Positions 43,320-52,767 are shown, counted from the stretch's first letter. The stretch is 64,000 nucleotides of DNA from Rhizobium sp. 2MFCol3.1 (GCF_000377565.1 NZ_KB898361.1:62001-126000), one strand, 5' to 3'. Notes: generated by a model not told the origin, from the letters alone. Program-made: numbers and translations.

Positions 43320-44280
43320 ACCTCTTGTTCAAACTCGAGAGGAACAGGATGGCCTTCTGCATCAGGATAAATGCAAAAAGCAGCAGGCCGATCAGTATCT
43401 TCGTCCACCAACTGGAGAGTGTTCCATCGAAGGTGATGTAGGTCTGAATCAACCCCTGTATCAGGAGCCCGATAAAGGTCCCCGCTACAAATCCCGCTCC
43501 ACCCGTCAGCAAAGTGCCCCCAATGACAACCGCCGCAATGGCGTCGAGCTCGACACCGACAGCCGCCAACGAGTAGCCGGCGGAGGTATAGAGGGAAAAA
43601 ACGATTCCGGACAGGCCGGCAAGGAAGCCGGAAAGCGCATAAATCTGAATTGTGGTGCGACCAACCGGCACACCCATCAACTGCGCCGTGTGCGCCCCGC
43701 CGCCAAGCGCGTAAACGTTGGTGCCGAAGCGGGTGCGGTGCGCGATAAAGATGCCGACGGCGAAGACCAGGAGCATCACGGCGCCGATCAAAGTGAGTCG
43801 GCCGCCGCCCGGCAGCTTGTAATAAAGGCCTGACAGCGTGTTGTAATAATCGTGGCCGATCGGGATGCTGTCGATGGAGAGCACGAAGGCCATGCCGCGT
43901 GCCAGGAACATGCCCGCGAGCGTGACGATGAAGGCCGGCATCTGCAGATAATGGATCACCGCGCCCATCGCCGCTCCGAAGGCGGTGGTGATGACGAGCA
44001 CCAGCGCGAAGGCGACCAGCGGATGAATGCTGGTGTTCTGCAGGATGACGGCGAGGAACACGCCCGTGAAGGCGATGACCGAGCCGATCGAGAGGTCGAT
44101 GCCCCCCGAGATGATCACGAAGGTCATGCCGACCGCGGCGATGCCGAGAAAGGCGTTGTCGGTGAGAAGGTTGCCGACCACGCGCGTCGACAGCATGCTC
44201 GGATACTGCATCGCGCAAACGGCGTAGGAGAGGACGAAGATAACGATTGTCGCCAGCAGCGGCAGGTATTTCGAGTTCAT
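43312..44280 (-). CDS. yjfF: Sugar ABC transporter permease (YjfF-like)
   Basis: The 322-residue inner-membrane protein has about nine to ten helices and the ribose/galactofuranose-type permease signature (VGMTFVIISGGIDLSIGSVI, then VGVELDAIAAVVIGGTLLTG). Its start overlaps the ytfT-like gene stop by 4 bases, so the two permeases are translationally coupled. With YtfT it would form the heteromeric channel. The order binding protein, ATPase, permease, permease matches E. coli ytfQRT-yjfF, which imports galactofuranose; the substrate here could be another furanose. Confidence 0.88.
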   Translation of the reverse strand: MNSKYLPLLATIVIFVLSYAVCAMQYPSMLSTRVVGNLLTDNAFLGIAAVGMTFVIISGGIDLSIGSVIAFTGVFLAVILQNTSIHPLVAFALVLVITTAFGAAMGAVIHYLQMPAFIVTLAGMFLARGMAFVLSIDSIPIGHDYYNTLSGLYYKLPGGGRLTLIGAVMLLVFAVGIFIAHRTRFGTNVYALGGGAHTAQLMGVPVGRTTIQIYALSGFLAGLSGIVFSLYTSAGYSLAAVGVELDAIAAVVIGGTLLTGGAGFVAGTFIGLLIQGLIQTYITFDGTLSSWWTKILIGLLLFAFILMQKAILFLSSLNKRYA

Positions 44281-45293
44281 TTCTGCAGTTCCCCTCTCGG
44301 GCCGGAGCGACGCCCCACAAAGACGGCTGCCGATTGCACGGCCGGCGACTGGATCACCAGGATGACCAGAACGATTACCGCCTTGATGATCAGGTTGAAC
44401 TCCGGCGGGAAGCCCGAGAGCAGGATGCCGGTGTTGACCGCCTGGATGATCATCGCGCCGATGAGCGAGCCGACGATGCTGAAGCGGCCGCCGAGCAGCG
44501 AGTTGCCGCCGACGACCACCGCGAGGATCGCGTCGAGCTCGAGCCAGAGGCCGGCATTGTTAGCGTCGGCGCCCTTGATGTCGGCGGCGACGATGATGCC
44601 GGCGATCGCGGCGCACAGCCCGCTCAGCATGTAGACCGCCATCAGGAGCACCGGCGTGCGGACGCCAGAGAGCGTGCTTGCGCGGCGATTGATGCCGGTT
44701 GCCTCCACGAGCATGCCGAGCGCGGTACGGCGGACGAGCAGCGTGACCAGAACGCCAACGACCAACCAGATGACGACGGGCATCGGCATGAAGGCGAAGG
44801 AGCCGCTGCCGAAGAAGATCAGACCGTCATCGTTGAAGGTCATGATCACGCCTTCGGTGATCAGCTGCGCGATGCCGCGACCGGCAACCATCAGCACCAG
44901 CGTGGCGATGATCGGCTGGATGTTGAGGACCGCGACGAGGAAGCCGTTCCAGACGCCGCATGCGAGACCGATCAGCAGCGTCAGCACCAGCGTCCAGGCG
45001 AGCGAATTGCCTGAGACGATCGACGACGCGGCAACGGCGCCGCAGATGGCGATGACCGCGCCGACGGAGAGGTCGATGCCCTTGGTGGCGATAACGAGCG
45101 TCATGCCGATCGCCAGCAGCGCTACGGGCGCACCGCGGTTCAAAACGTCGATCAAGCTGCCGTAGAGCCGGCCATTTTGAATTGTGACACTAAAAAACTG
45201 CGGAAACATAATGAAATTCAACAGCAATATGACGGCTAACGCGATCAATTGCGGTGCCAGGCGGATGAGCAGCGCCTTCTGTGACGACGTCAT
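44277..45293 (-). CDS. ytfT: Sugar ABC transporter permease (YtfT-like)
   Basis: The 338-residue permease belongs to the same family as its downstream partner and contains the signature IGMTLVIATKGIDLSVGAVI and a second conserved stretch LELDAILAVVVGGNSLLGGR. Its ATG overlaps the stop of the ATPase gene by 4 bases (ATGA). It has nine to ten membrane helices. The C-terminus (FVGRRSGPRGELQK) is basic and cytoplasmic. Role: second half of the membrane channel for an imported sugar. Confidence 0.88.
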   Translation of the reverse strand: MTSSQKALLIRLAPQLIALAVILLLNFIMFPQFFSVTIQNGRLYGSLIDVLNRGAPVALLAIGMTLVIATKGIDLSVGAVIAICGAVAASSIVSGNSLAWTLVLTLLIGLACGVWNGFLVAVLNIQPIIATLVLMVAGRGIAQLITEGVIMTFNDDGLIFFGSGSFAFMPMPVVIWLVVGVLVTLLVRRTALGMLVEATGINRRASTLSGVRTPVLLMAVYMLSGLCAAIAGIIVAADIKGADANNAGLWLELDAILAVVVGGNSLLGGRFSIVGSLIGAMIIQAVNTGILLSGFPPEFNLIIKAVIVLVILVIQSPAVQSAAVFVGRRSGPRGELQK

Positions 45294-46813
45294 GCGTCCT
45301 CCGTCTTTTTCTGCACGGCGGCGATTGCCTGGACGATGCGCGACGTGCTGACGTTCTCACCCGTCAACTCCGCCACGTGCTCGCGGTCCCGCAATACCAA
45401 AATACGTGAACTATAGGCGATAAGCTCTTCTAATTCCGATGAAATAACGATCAGAGACATACCCCTCTCGCAGAGCTCCTCGATCAACTTTATGATCTCG
45501 GCATGGGCGCCGACATCGATGCCGCGGGTTGGCTCGTCGAGGATCAGGAAGTCGGGATTGGTGGCCAGCCAGCGGGCGAGGATCGCCTTCTGCTGGTTAC
45601 CGCCTGACAGCAGACGGATCGGCTTTTCGCGGTCGGTGGTGCGGATATCGAGCGCCTTGATGTACTGGTCGGCGAGCGTGTTCTGCTCGCCGCGCGACAG
45701 CGGCCGCGCCCATCCACGGCGCGCCTGCAGCGCTAGCGCGATGTTTTCGCGGATCGAGAGATCGCCGATGATGCCATCGGTCTTGCGATCCTCCGGGCAG
45801 AAGCCGAAACCGGCGCGGATCGCTGCGCGCGGGTTGGAGAGCGCCACCGGCTTGCCGTCGATCTTGGCGGTGCCGCTATCGGCATTCTCGATTCCGAAGA
45901 GAAGCTCTGCCGTTTCCGTGCGTCCCGAGCCAAGCAGGCCCGCGACGCCGACGACCTCGCCGACGCGCACGTTCAGGTCAAACGGCTTCACCTTGCCGCG
46001 CTTGCCATATCCCTCGAAGCTGTATTTGACGGGACCGGCCGCCACGCTGCGTTCCTTCACAGCGGCTTCCGCATGCGCCAGCTCGTGACCGAGCATCATC
46101 GAGATCAGGCCCTGGCGCGGCAGCTCGGCCTTCTCGCGTGTGCCGACCAGCTTGCCGTTGCGCAGCACCGTAATGCGGTCGCTGATGTCGTAGACCTGTT
46201 CGAGGAAGTGCGTGATGAAGACGATGCCCAGGCCGCGTTTCTTCAAGTCGCGCAATATGCCGAAGAGCATCGCCACTTCCTGCGCGTCGAGACTTGCCGT
46301 CGGTTCGTCGAGGATCAGCACCTTGCCGGACAGATCGACGGCGCGGGCAATGGCCACGACCTGCTGGACGGCGACCGAGAAGCGATCGAGCTGCGCGGTG
46401 ACGTCTATCTCCATGCCATATTGTCGCAGCAACTCGCGCGCCTGGCGGTTCATGGTGGAAACGTCGATCATGCCGAAGCGCTTCGGCTGGCGTCCGAGAA
46501 ACAGGTTTTCGGCAACGCTCAAATTGGAAAGGAGATTGACCTCCTGATACACGGTGCCGATGCCAAGCCGCTGCGCAGCAAGGGTATCAGCCGGATCGAT
46601 CTCGGCGCCATCAAGCGTGAGGCTGCCTTCGTCGCGGCGATAAGCACCGGTGATGCACTTGATCAGCGTCGATTTTCCGGCGCCGTTTTCACCGAGCAGC
46701 GCGTGCACTTCGCCCTTGCGAAGGGTGAAATCGACCTTGTCGAGAGCGACGGCTCCGGGGAAGAATTTCGATATGCCTGATGCGGCAAGGACGTTCTCGA
46801 AATTGTGAATCAT
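45290..46813 (-). CDS. ytfR: Sugar ABC transporter ATP-binding protein (YtfR-like)
   Basis: The 507-residue protein contains two ABC ATPase halves, as in ribose and galactofuranose importers. The first half has Walker A GENGAGKST, and Walker B with LILDEPTASLD. In the second half Walker A is degenerate (GLLGSGRTETAE), but the LSGGNQQKAILARWL signature and DEPTRGIDVG are clear. I start at ATG 46813 (MIHNFENVL), where homology begins; the open frame extends 28 codons upstream. A hairpin lies in the gap before it. Confidence 0.92.
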   Translation of the reverse strand: MIHNFENVLAASGISKFFPGAVALDKVDFTLRKGEVHALLGENGAGKSTLIKCITGAYRRDEGSLTLDGAEIDPADTLAAQRLGIGTVYQEVNLLSNLSVAENLFLGRQPKRFGMIDVSTMNRQARELLRQYGMEIDVTAQLDRFSVAVQQVVAIARAVDLSGKVLILDEPTASLDAQEVAMLFGILRDLKKRGLGIVFITHFLEQVYDISDRITVLRNGKLVGTREKAELPRQGLISMMLGHELAHAEAAVKERSVAAGPVKYSFEGYGKRGKVKPFDLNVRVGEVVGVAGLLGSGRTETAELLFGIENADSGTAKIDGKPVALSNPRAAIRAGFGFCPEDRKTDGIIGDLSIRENIALALQARRGWARPLSRGEQNTLADQYIKALDIRTTDREKPIRLLSGGNQQKAILARWLATNPDFLILDEPTRGIDVGAHAEIIKLIEELCERGMSLIVISSELEELIAYSSRILVLRDREHVAELTGENVSTSRIVQAIAAVQKKTEDA

Positions 46814-46891
46814 CAAGTGGGCTTTTCCTGATATTGACCGACATGGCCTGATAGCAACCCGACATGATGTCTGGCAGCGTTCGCGGCAGTT

Positions 46892-46920
46892 CCGCACCGG
46901 TCCATGATGGACCAGTGCGG
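46892..46920 (-). other. Hairpin between ytfQ-like and ytfR-like genes
   Basis: CCGCACCGGTCC (46892-46903) pairs with GGACCAGTGCGG (46909-46920), a 12-bp stem with one mismatch and a 5-nt loop, 13 bases after the ytfQ stop. There is no U-run. Such elements often protect the mRNA of the binding protein and allow it to be made in excess over the ATPase and permeases; this is inference. Confidence 0.6.
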
Positions 46921-46933
46921 TTCATGTGTCAGA

Positions 46934-47896
46934 TCAGTAGCCGAGGCCCTTCTTGGACTCGTAGACCTTCTTCGGATCGTCAGCCTGGGTGTAGAGCTTC
47001 GATTCGGTCTGGATCCACTTGGCCGGAGCCTTCTTGTCCTTGAGGTAAGCGTCGAGCGCGTCGAATGCCGGGCCCGCCATGTTCGGCGTCAGCTCGACGG
47101 TCGCGTTGGCTTCGCCGGCTTCCATCGCCTTGAAGATGTCAGGAACGGAGTCGATCGAGACGACGAGGATGTCCTTGCCCGGCTTCAGGCCGGCTTCCTT
47201 GATCGCCTGGATACCGCCGACAGCCATGTCGTCGTTATGGGCGTAGAGGGCGCAGATATCCTTGCCGCCGTTCTCAGCCTTCAGGAAGCTTTCCATGACT
47301 TCCTTACCCTTGGTGCGGGTAAAGTCGCCGGTCTGGCTGCGAACGATCTTGAAGTTCGACTTGCCGGCAATGGCTTCCTCGAAGCCCTTCTTGCGGGCGA
47401 TGGCCGGCGAGGAGCCGGTGGTGCCCTGAAGCTCGACGATGTTGCACTTCTTGTCGGCAACGGTCTTCACGAGCCAGTCACCGGCAACCTTGCCTTCATG
47501 CACCTGGTCGGAGGTGACAGCCGTCAGGTAGAGATCCTCAGGCGCCTTGATCGTGCGGTCGAGCAGGATGACCGGGATATCGGCTTCCTTGGCTTCCTTC
47601 AGAACCGCGTCCCAACCAGTTTCGACGACAGGAGCGAGCAGGATGGCGTTGACGCCCTGGGCGATGAAGGAGCGGATCGCTTTGATCTGGTTTTCCTGCT
47701 TCTGCTGGGCATCGGCGAACTTCAGGTCGATGCCGCGCTTCTTGGCCTCTTCCTTGGTGACTGTCGTCTCAGCAGCGCGCCAGCCCGATTCCGAGCCGAT
47801 CTGCGAGAAGCCGACAACCAGCTCGGCGGCCTGTGCCGAGCCGAACATGCAGGCAGCAAAAACCGTGGCACTCATGAGTGCTGTCTTGAATTTCAT
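46934..47896 (-). CDS. ytfQ: Periplasmic sugar-binding protein (YtfQ-like)
   Basis: The 320-residue protein starts at the ATG behind GGAGG and has a signal peptide (MKFKTALMSATVFAACMFGS, cleavage near AQA-AE). It is a type I periplasmic binding protein: VGFSQIGSESGWRAAETTV, then ILLAPVVETGWDAVLKEAKE and HNDDMAVGGIQAIKEAGLKP. These fit the galactofuranose-binding YtfQ subgroup. It is the first gene of the transporter operon. The promoter region upstream is AT-rich, with a GntR-type operator candidate. Confidence 0.92.
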   Translation of the reverse strand: MKFKTALMSATVFAACMFGSAQAAELVVGFSQIGSESGWRAAETTVTKEEAKKRGIDLKFADAQQKQENQIKAIRSFIAQGVNAILLAPVVETGWDAVLKEAKEADIPVILLDRTIKAPEDLYLTAVTSDQVHEGKVAGDWLVKTVADKKCNIVELQGTTGSSPAIARKKGFEEAIAGKSNFKIVRSQTGDFTRTKGKEVMESFLKAENGGKDICALYAHNDDMAVGGIQAIKEAGLKPGKDILVVSIDSVPDIFKAMEAGEANATVELTPNMAGPAFDALDAYLKDKKAPAKWIQTESKLYTQADDPKKVYESKKGLGY

Positions 47897-47944
47897 GATT
47901 TCCTCCAAAAGCCGCCTCCCGCGGCACGCACTAGGAAAATCATA

Positions 47945-47955
47945 TAGTATTACTT
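47945..47955. promoter_or_regulatory. Candidate FCD-GntR operator before the sugar transporter operon
   Basis: TAGTATTACTT matches the FadR-subfamily consensus TNGTNNNACNA except at the last base. It lies 49 bases upstream of the ytfQ start, in the only AT-rich part of the gap. The operon's last gene encodes an FCD GntR protein. One near match in an AT-rich promoter may be chance. Confidence 0.4.
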
Positions 47956-47986
47956 TTGTAAATGCACTTTCTGGTATGCAATGCAG

Positions 47987-48017
47987 CAAAAAAGGGCGCC
48001 CGAAACGAGCGCCCTTT
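47987..48017 (-). terminator. Rho-independent terminator of the BMP-type transporter operon
   Basis: AAAGGGCGC (47991-47999) pairs with GCGCCCTTT (48009-48017); on the minus strand a run of six Us follows (including the stem end). It starts 26 bases past the BMP gene stop. Confidence 0.85.
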
Positions 48018-48042
48018 CGCATATGCTAACAGTGAGAAATGC

Positions 48043-49116
48043 TCACTTCGGCAGCTTGTCGTCCACGCCTTCGACGTAGAAGTTCATGCCGAGCAGCGTG
48101 GCGTCGTCGGCCTTCTCGCCAGCCTTCAGCCACGGGGTGCCGTCCTGCTTGTTGATCGGGCCGGTGAAGGGGTGAATCTCGCCCGACTTGATCTTGGCTT
48201 CGGTATCCTGCGCCATCTTCTTCACGTCGTCAGGCATGTTGGTGTAGTCGGCCATCTTGAGGATGTTATCCTTCAGGCCGTCCCAGCTCTGCTCGGACTT
48301 CCAGGTGCCGTCGAGCAGCGCGTGGACGCGCTTGGAGTAATAGTTACCCCAAGTGTCGACGATTGCCGTCAGCTGTGCCTTCGGGCCGGCCGCGATCATG
48401 TCGGAAGCCTGGCCGAACGCGTGGATGCCGCGCTCTTCGGCAACCTGCATCGGAGCCGTCGTGTCGGTGTGCTGAGTCAGGACGTCGACGCCCTGGTCAA
48501 CCATGGCCTTGGCTGCGTCGGCTTCCTTGCCCGGGTCGAACCAGGTGTTCACCCAGATGACCTTGAGCTTGAAATCAGGATCGATCGACTTCGCGCCCTG
48601 CTCGAAGGCGTTGATGCCCATGACGACTTCCGGGATCGGGAACGAGGCGATGTAGGCAGCGCCGTGGTTCTTCGAGGTCTTGGCGGCGATCTGGCCGAGG
48701 ATGTAGCGGCCTTCGTAGAAGCGCGAGTTGTAGGTCGCAAGGTTCGGGCCGGATTTGTAGCCGGTGCCGTGCTCGAACTTCACATCCGGGAACTTGGCGG
48801 CAACCTTGACGGTGGCGTCCATGAAGCCGAACGACGTCGTGAAGATCAGCTTGCAGCCGGAGCGGGCGAGACGCTCGATGGCGCGCTCGGCATCCGGGCC
48901 TTCAGGAACGTTCTCGAGATACGGCGTGTCGATCTTGTCGCCGAATTCCTTCTGGATCTGCTGGCGGCCGAGGTCGTGCGCCTGCGAGTAGCCACCGTCG
49001 GTGTGCGAGCCGACGTAGACGAAGCAGACCTTGGTCTTGTCGGCAGCCTGTGCGGACGAGCCGACGCTCAGAATGGCAGCTGCCGAAGCGGCAAATGCGA
49101 ATGCTAGTCTTTTCAT
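48043..49116 (-). CDS. BMP-family ABC transporter substrate-binding protein
   Basis: The 357-residue protein has a signal peptide (MKRLAFAFAASAAAILSVGS, cleavage near AQA-AD). It matches the basic membrane protein/purine-nucleoside binding family: VCFVYVGSHTDGGYSQAHDL, the loop KLIFTTSFGFMDATVKVAAK, then NAFEQGAKSIDPDFKLKVIW. The ligand is probably a nucleoside or purine-like compound, judged from the family and the NupABC-like transporter genes. Unusually for ABC operons, the binding protein is last. A strong terminator follows. Confidence 0.9.
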   Translation of the reverse strand: MKRLAFAFAASAAAILSVGSSAQAADKTKVCFVYVGSHTDGGYSQAHDLGRQQIQKEFGDKIDTPYLENVPEGPDAERAIERLARSGCKLIFTTSFGFMDATVKVAAKFPDVKFEHGTGYKSGPNLATYNSRFYEGRYILGQIAAKTSKNHGAAYIASFPIPEVVMGINAFEQGAKSIDPDFKLKVIWVNTWFDPGKEADAAKAMVDQGVDVLTQHTDTTAPMQVAEERGIHAFGQASDMIAAGPKAQLTAIVDTWGNYYSKRVHALLDGTWKSEQSWDGLKDNILKMADYTNMPDDVKKMAQDTEAKIKSGEIHPFTGPINKQDGTPWLKAGEKADDATLLGMNFYVEGVDDKLPK

Positions 49117-49161
49117 GATAACCCCTGTGGTTTGGAATTTCTGAGTTCGTTTGTTCTTGTT

Positions 49162-50082
49162 TTATCGTTCCGGGACGAATGGTTTTCCCAGGGACGCCGG
49201 CGTGTTGATCAGCGTCGTGCGCCGATTATGAGAAATGATGACGAGAACCACAATAGTGGCCGCATAGGGCAGCATCGAGAGGAACTGCGCCGGGATACCG
49301 ATGCCGAACGCCTGGGCATGCAGCTGCAGGATCGTGACGGCACCGAAGAGATAACCGCCGGCGAACACCCGCCATGGCCGCCACGATGCGAAGACCACCA
49401 GCGCCAGCGTGATCCAGCCGCGGCCTGATGACATGTTCTCCACCCATTGTGGCGTATAGACGAGCGACAGCTGCGCACCGGCAAGGCCCGCGCAGGCGCC
49501 GCCGAACATCACCGCGAGATAGCGGGTGCGGATGACGCTGATCCCGAGCGCATGCGCCGAACCGTGGCTGTCGCCGATGGCGCGCAGCTTGAGGCCGTCG
49601 CGGCTGCGGAACAGGAACCAGCTGACGCCGAAGAGCAATGCCAGCGACAGGTAGAAGGTCAGATCCTGCTTGAACAGCACCGAGCCGACGAAGGGAAGGT
49701 CGGAGAGATAGGGCACGACGATCGGCGCAAGCCGGACGCCGGGCACGCTGACATAGCCTTCGCCGAGCATGCCCGACAGGCCGAGGCCGAGGATGGTCAG
49801 CGCCAGCCCCGTCGCCACCTGGTTCGCAACGAGCGTCAGCGTCAGGAAGGCGAAGAGCAGCGAGAAGATGGCGCCCATCGCGATGCCGGCGAGAAGGCCG
49901 ATATAGGGCGAGCCCGACATCTGCGCGCCGGCGAAGGCCGCGACGGCACCCATGATCATCATTCCCTCGACGCCGAGGTTCAGGACGCCCGAGCGTTCGG
50001 TCACCAGTTCGCCAAGGGCTGCGATGACGAGTGGCGTCGAGGCGGTGATGACGGTCAGCAGGATGGCTTCGAAAATGCTCAT
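49162..50082 (-). CDS. ABC transporter permease (nucleoside type, second)
   Basis: The 306-residue permease has about eight membrane helices and the start MSIFEAILLTVITASTPLVI typical of the NupQ-like half. Conserved parts are GVLNLGVEGMMIMGAVAAFA and SGRGWITLALVVFASWRPWR. Its ATG overlaps the upstream permease stop by 4 bases. It forms the channel with the partner encoded before it. Coupled translation and co-orientation put it in one operon with the ATPase and BMP genes. Confidence 0.9.
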   Translation of the reverse strand: MSIFEAILLTVITASTPLVIAALGELVTERSGVLNLGVEGMMIMGAVAAFAGAQMSGSPYIGLLAGIAMGAIFSLLFAFLTLTLVANQVATGLALTILGLGLSGMLGEGYVSVPGVRLAPIVVPYLSDLPFVGSVLFKQDLTFYLSLALLFGVSWFLFRSRDGLKLRAIGDSHGSAHALGISVIRTRYLAVMFGGACAGLAGAQLSLVYTPQWVENMSSGRGWITLALVVFASWRPWRVFAGGYLFGAVTILQLHAQAFGIGIPAQFLSMLPYAATIVVLVIISHNRRTTLINTPASLGKPFVPER

Positions 50083-51164
50083 GCGACGCCTCCCCGGACA
50101 CGCGACCAGACGATGCGGATCTTGTAGGCGATCAGCGTGTCGCAGGACAGGACGAAGAACAACAGCAGCCCCTGGAAAACGCGGGTGACCTTGTCGGAGA
50201 CGCCGATCGACAGCTGCGCCGCCTCACCACCGAGGTAGGTCAGCGCCAGCACCAGGCCGGAGGCGATGATGCCGAGCGGATTGAGGCGTCCGAGGAAGGC
50301 GACGATGATCGCCGTGAAGCCGTAGCCCGGCGAGATCGCCGGCTGCAGGTGGCCGATCGAGCCCGAGACTTCCGAGATGCCGGCAAGACCGGCCAGCGCG
50401 CCCGAGAACAGGAAGCTGAACCAGATCATCTTCTTCGACGAGAAACCGGCAAAGCGCCCTGCCCGTTCCGACTGGCCGAGCACGACGATCTCGAAGCCCT
50501 TCAGCGTGTATTTCAGCATGAACCAGACGAGGATCGCGGCTACGATCGCGAAGATGAAGGCCCAGTGGGCGCGGCCGGATTCTTCCCAGATCGCGGGCAG
50601 CACCGCTTCGGGCGGAAAGGAGACGCTTTCGGGGAAGTTGAAGCCGGCAGGATTGCGCCAGGCGCCGCGGATCAGCCAATCGAGAAAGAGCTGCGCGATA
50701 TAGACCAGCATCAGACTGGTCAGGATTTCATTGGTGTTGAAATGCGCCTTGAGCAGCGCCGGGATGCCGGCGAACAGCGCTCCGCCGAGAGCGCCCATGA
50801 TCAGCATCAGCGGCAACACCAGCGGCGAATGCCATTCGGTGAAAAGGATCGGCAGGATCGAGCCGGTGATCGCGCCCATGGTGAACTGGCCTTCGGCGCC
50901 GATGTTCCAGTTGTTGGAGCGATAACAGACCGCCAGGCCGACGGCGATCATGATCAGAGGTGCGGCCTTGATCGCCAGCTCGTGCAGCGACCATACTTCG
51001 AGCAACGGCTCCAGGAAGAATGCGTCGAGCGCCTCGATCGGATCCTTGCCCAGGATCTCGAACATGATCGCGCCGGCAACCAGCGTCAGAACCAGCGCCA
51101 GAAGCGGCGAGACGAGACCATAGAGCTTCGACGCCTGCGGGCGCTTTTCGAGTTCAATGCGCAT
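50079..51164 (-). CDS. ABC transporter permease (nucleoside type, first)
   Basis: The 361-residue permease starts at ATG 51164, 11 bases inside the ATPase gene's 3' end; a longer form of 371 residues is possible. It has nine or so helices, with the NupP-like stretches NIGAEGQFTMGAITGSILPI and GYGFTAIIVAFLGRLNPLGI. A conserved segment AHFNTNEILTSLMLVYIAQL lies in the middle. Works with the adjacent permease. Confidence 0.9.
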   Translation of the reverse strand: MRIELEKRPQASKLYGLVSPLLALVLTLVAGAIMFEILGKDPIEALDAFFLEPLLEVWSLHELAIKAAPLIMIAVGLAVCYRSNNWNIGAEGQFTMGAITGSILPILFTEWHSPLVLPLMLIMGALGGALFAGIPALLKAHFNTNEILTSLMLVYIAQLFLDWLIRGAWRNPAGFNFPESVSFPPEAVLPAIWEESGRAHWAFIFAIVAAILVWFMLKYTLKGFEIVVLGQSERAGRFAGFSSKKMIWFSFLFSGALAGLAGISEVSGSIGHLQPAISPGYGFTAIIVAFLGRLNPLGIIASGLVLALTYLGGEAAQLSIGVSDKVTRVFQGLLLFFVLSCDTLIAYKIRIVWSRVRGGVA

Positions 51165-52746
51165 GCGTGGTCTCCGGCGCGGTCTTGCTTTCATGCAGGC
51201 CGCCCATCAGCAGGCCGATCTTTTCGCGCGTCAACTCGCCCGCAGGGAATGGCGACGACAGGCGTCCTTCCGAGATGACGGCGATCTCGGTGGCGACCTC
51301 GAAGATCTCGTCGAGATCCTGGCTGATGACGACGACGGCCGAACCATTGCGGGCGAGATCTACGAGCGCCTGGCGGATGCGGCTTGCGGCGCCGGCGTCC
51401 ACGCCCCAGGTCGGCTGGTTGACGACGAGGACGGCCGGCTGGCGGTCGAGCTCGCGGCCGACGATGAATTTCTGCAGGTTGCCGCCCGAGAGCGAACCGG
51501 CCGCCGGATCCTCGCCGCTCTTGCGGACGTCCATTTCCTCGGAAATACGCTTCGTCGCGTTCTTGACGGCGCTACGGCGGATGATCTTGAGGAAACCGCC
51601 CGACAGAAACGCCTTGCGGTCGGATTTGCTGCGGGCAAGCACGAGGTTGTCGGAGAGCTTCATCGCCGACACCGCCGCGTGGCCGTGGCGCTCCTCGGGC
51701 ACGAAGCCGGCGCCGAGCAGGCGGCGGGCAGTGATCCCTTGGTTTCCGACAGGCTTGTTGCGGATGACGACGGCTTCAGGCGTCGAAACCGGATATTCGC
51801 CCGAGAGTGCATCGAACAACTCGCCCTGCCCGTTTCCGGCAACGCCTGCGATCGCCAGGATCTGGCCGGAACAGACGGTCATCGACACGTCCTTCAGCGG
51901 CATGGCGAAGGGCGTGCGCGGGGCGACGGAGAGGCCGGAGACGGCAAGCTGAACCGGACCCTTGGCGCCGCGATCGGGGTGGGTGACGGATGCCACGTCG
52001 TTGCCCACCATCATACGCGCAAGCGAGGCAGGCGTTTCATCGGCCGGCACGCAAGCGCCGGTGACCTTGCCGTGACGCAGAACGGTGGCGCGGTCACAGA
52101 TGCGCTGCACCTCTTCCAGGCGGTGGCTGATGTATAGCACCGAGCGACCCTCAGCCTTGAGCTTGAACAGCGTCTCGAACAGCTTGTCCGCTTCCTGCGG
52201 CGTCAGCACCGAGGTCGGTTCGTCGAGGATGATCAGCTTCGGGTTTTGCAACAGCGCGCGAACGATCTCGATGCGCTGGCGCTCGCCGACGGACAGATCG
52301 GCCACATGGGCGTGCGGGTCAAGCGGCAGGCCATAGGCCTGCGACAGCGCCCTCGCCTCCTCGGCGATCTTGCCGATCGGGATGCTGTCATCAAGCGAGA
52401 GCGCGATGTTTTCGGCAACGGTGAGAGCCTCGAACAGCGAGAAGTGCTGGAACACCATGCCGATGCCGAGCTTGCGCGCGGCTCCGGGCGAGTTGATCGC
52501 GACCGGACGTCCCTCCCAGACGATCTCGCCCTCGCTCGGCTCCAGGACGCCGAACAGCATCTTCACCAGCGTGGACTTTCCCGCGCCGTTCTCGCCCAGC
52601 AGTGCATGGATTTCGCCGGGAGCGATATCGAGGTCTATGTGGTTGCAGGCAGCAAAGCTGCCGAAGAGCTTTGTCAGCTTCTGGACCGACAATAACGCGC
52701 CTGATGCCGGCACAGTCGATGACGACACTTTCCCCTCATTTCCCAC
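51154..52746 (-). CDS. ABC transporter ATP-binding protein (nucleoside type)
   Basis: The 530-residue protein has two ABC ATPase halves. The first shows GENGAGKSTLVKMLFG, LSVGERQRIEIVRALLQNPK and LIILDEPTSVL. The second has a less usual Walker A (GVAGNGQGEL) with LSGGNLQKFIVGRELDRQPA, and a Walker B region (VLVVNQPTWGVD) where the usual Asp-Glu is Asn-Gln; this is common in this NupO-like group. It starts with a GTG, 21 bases after the quinone oxidoreductase stop, so it probably shares its transcript. Confidence 0.92.
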   Translation of the reverse strand: MGNEGKVSSSTVPASGALLSVQKLTKLFGSFAACNHIDLDIAPGEIHALLGENGAGKSTLVKMLFGVLEPSEGEIVWEGRPVAINSPGAARKLGIGMVFQHFSLFEALTVAENIALSLDDSIPIGKIAEEARALSQAYGLPLDPHAHVADLSVGERQRIEIVRALLQNPKLIILDEPTSVLTPQEADKLFETLFKLKAEGRSVLYISHRLEEVQRICDRATVLRHGKVTGACVPADETPASLARMMVGNDVASVTHPDRGAKGPVQLAVSGLSVAPRTPFAMPLKDVSMTVCSGQILAIAGVAGNGQGELFDALSGEYPVSTPEAVVIRNKPVGNQGITARRLLGAGFVPEERHGHAAVSAMKLSDNLVLARSKSDRKAFLSGGFLKIIRRSAVKNATKRISEEMDVRKSGEDPAAGSLSGGNLQKFIVGRELDRQPAVLVVNQPTWGVDAGAASRIRQALVDLARNGSAVVVISQDLDEIFEVATEIAVISEGRLSSPFPAGELTREKIGLLMGGLHESKTAPETTHAH

Positions 52747-52767
52747 TGCCGACCTGCCCCTTCAGGA

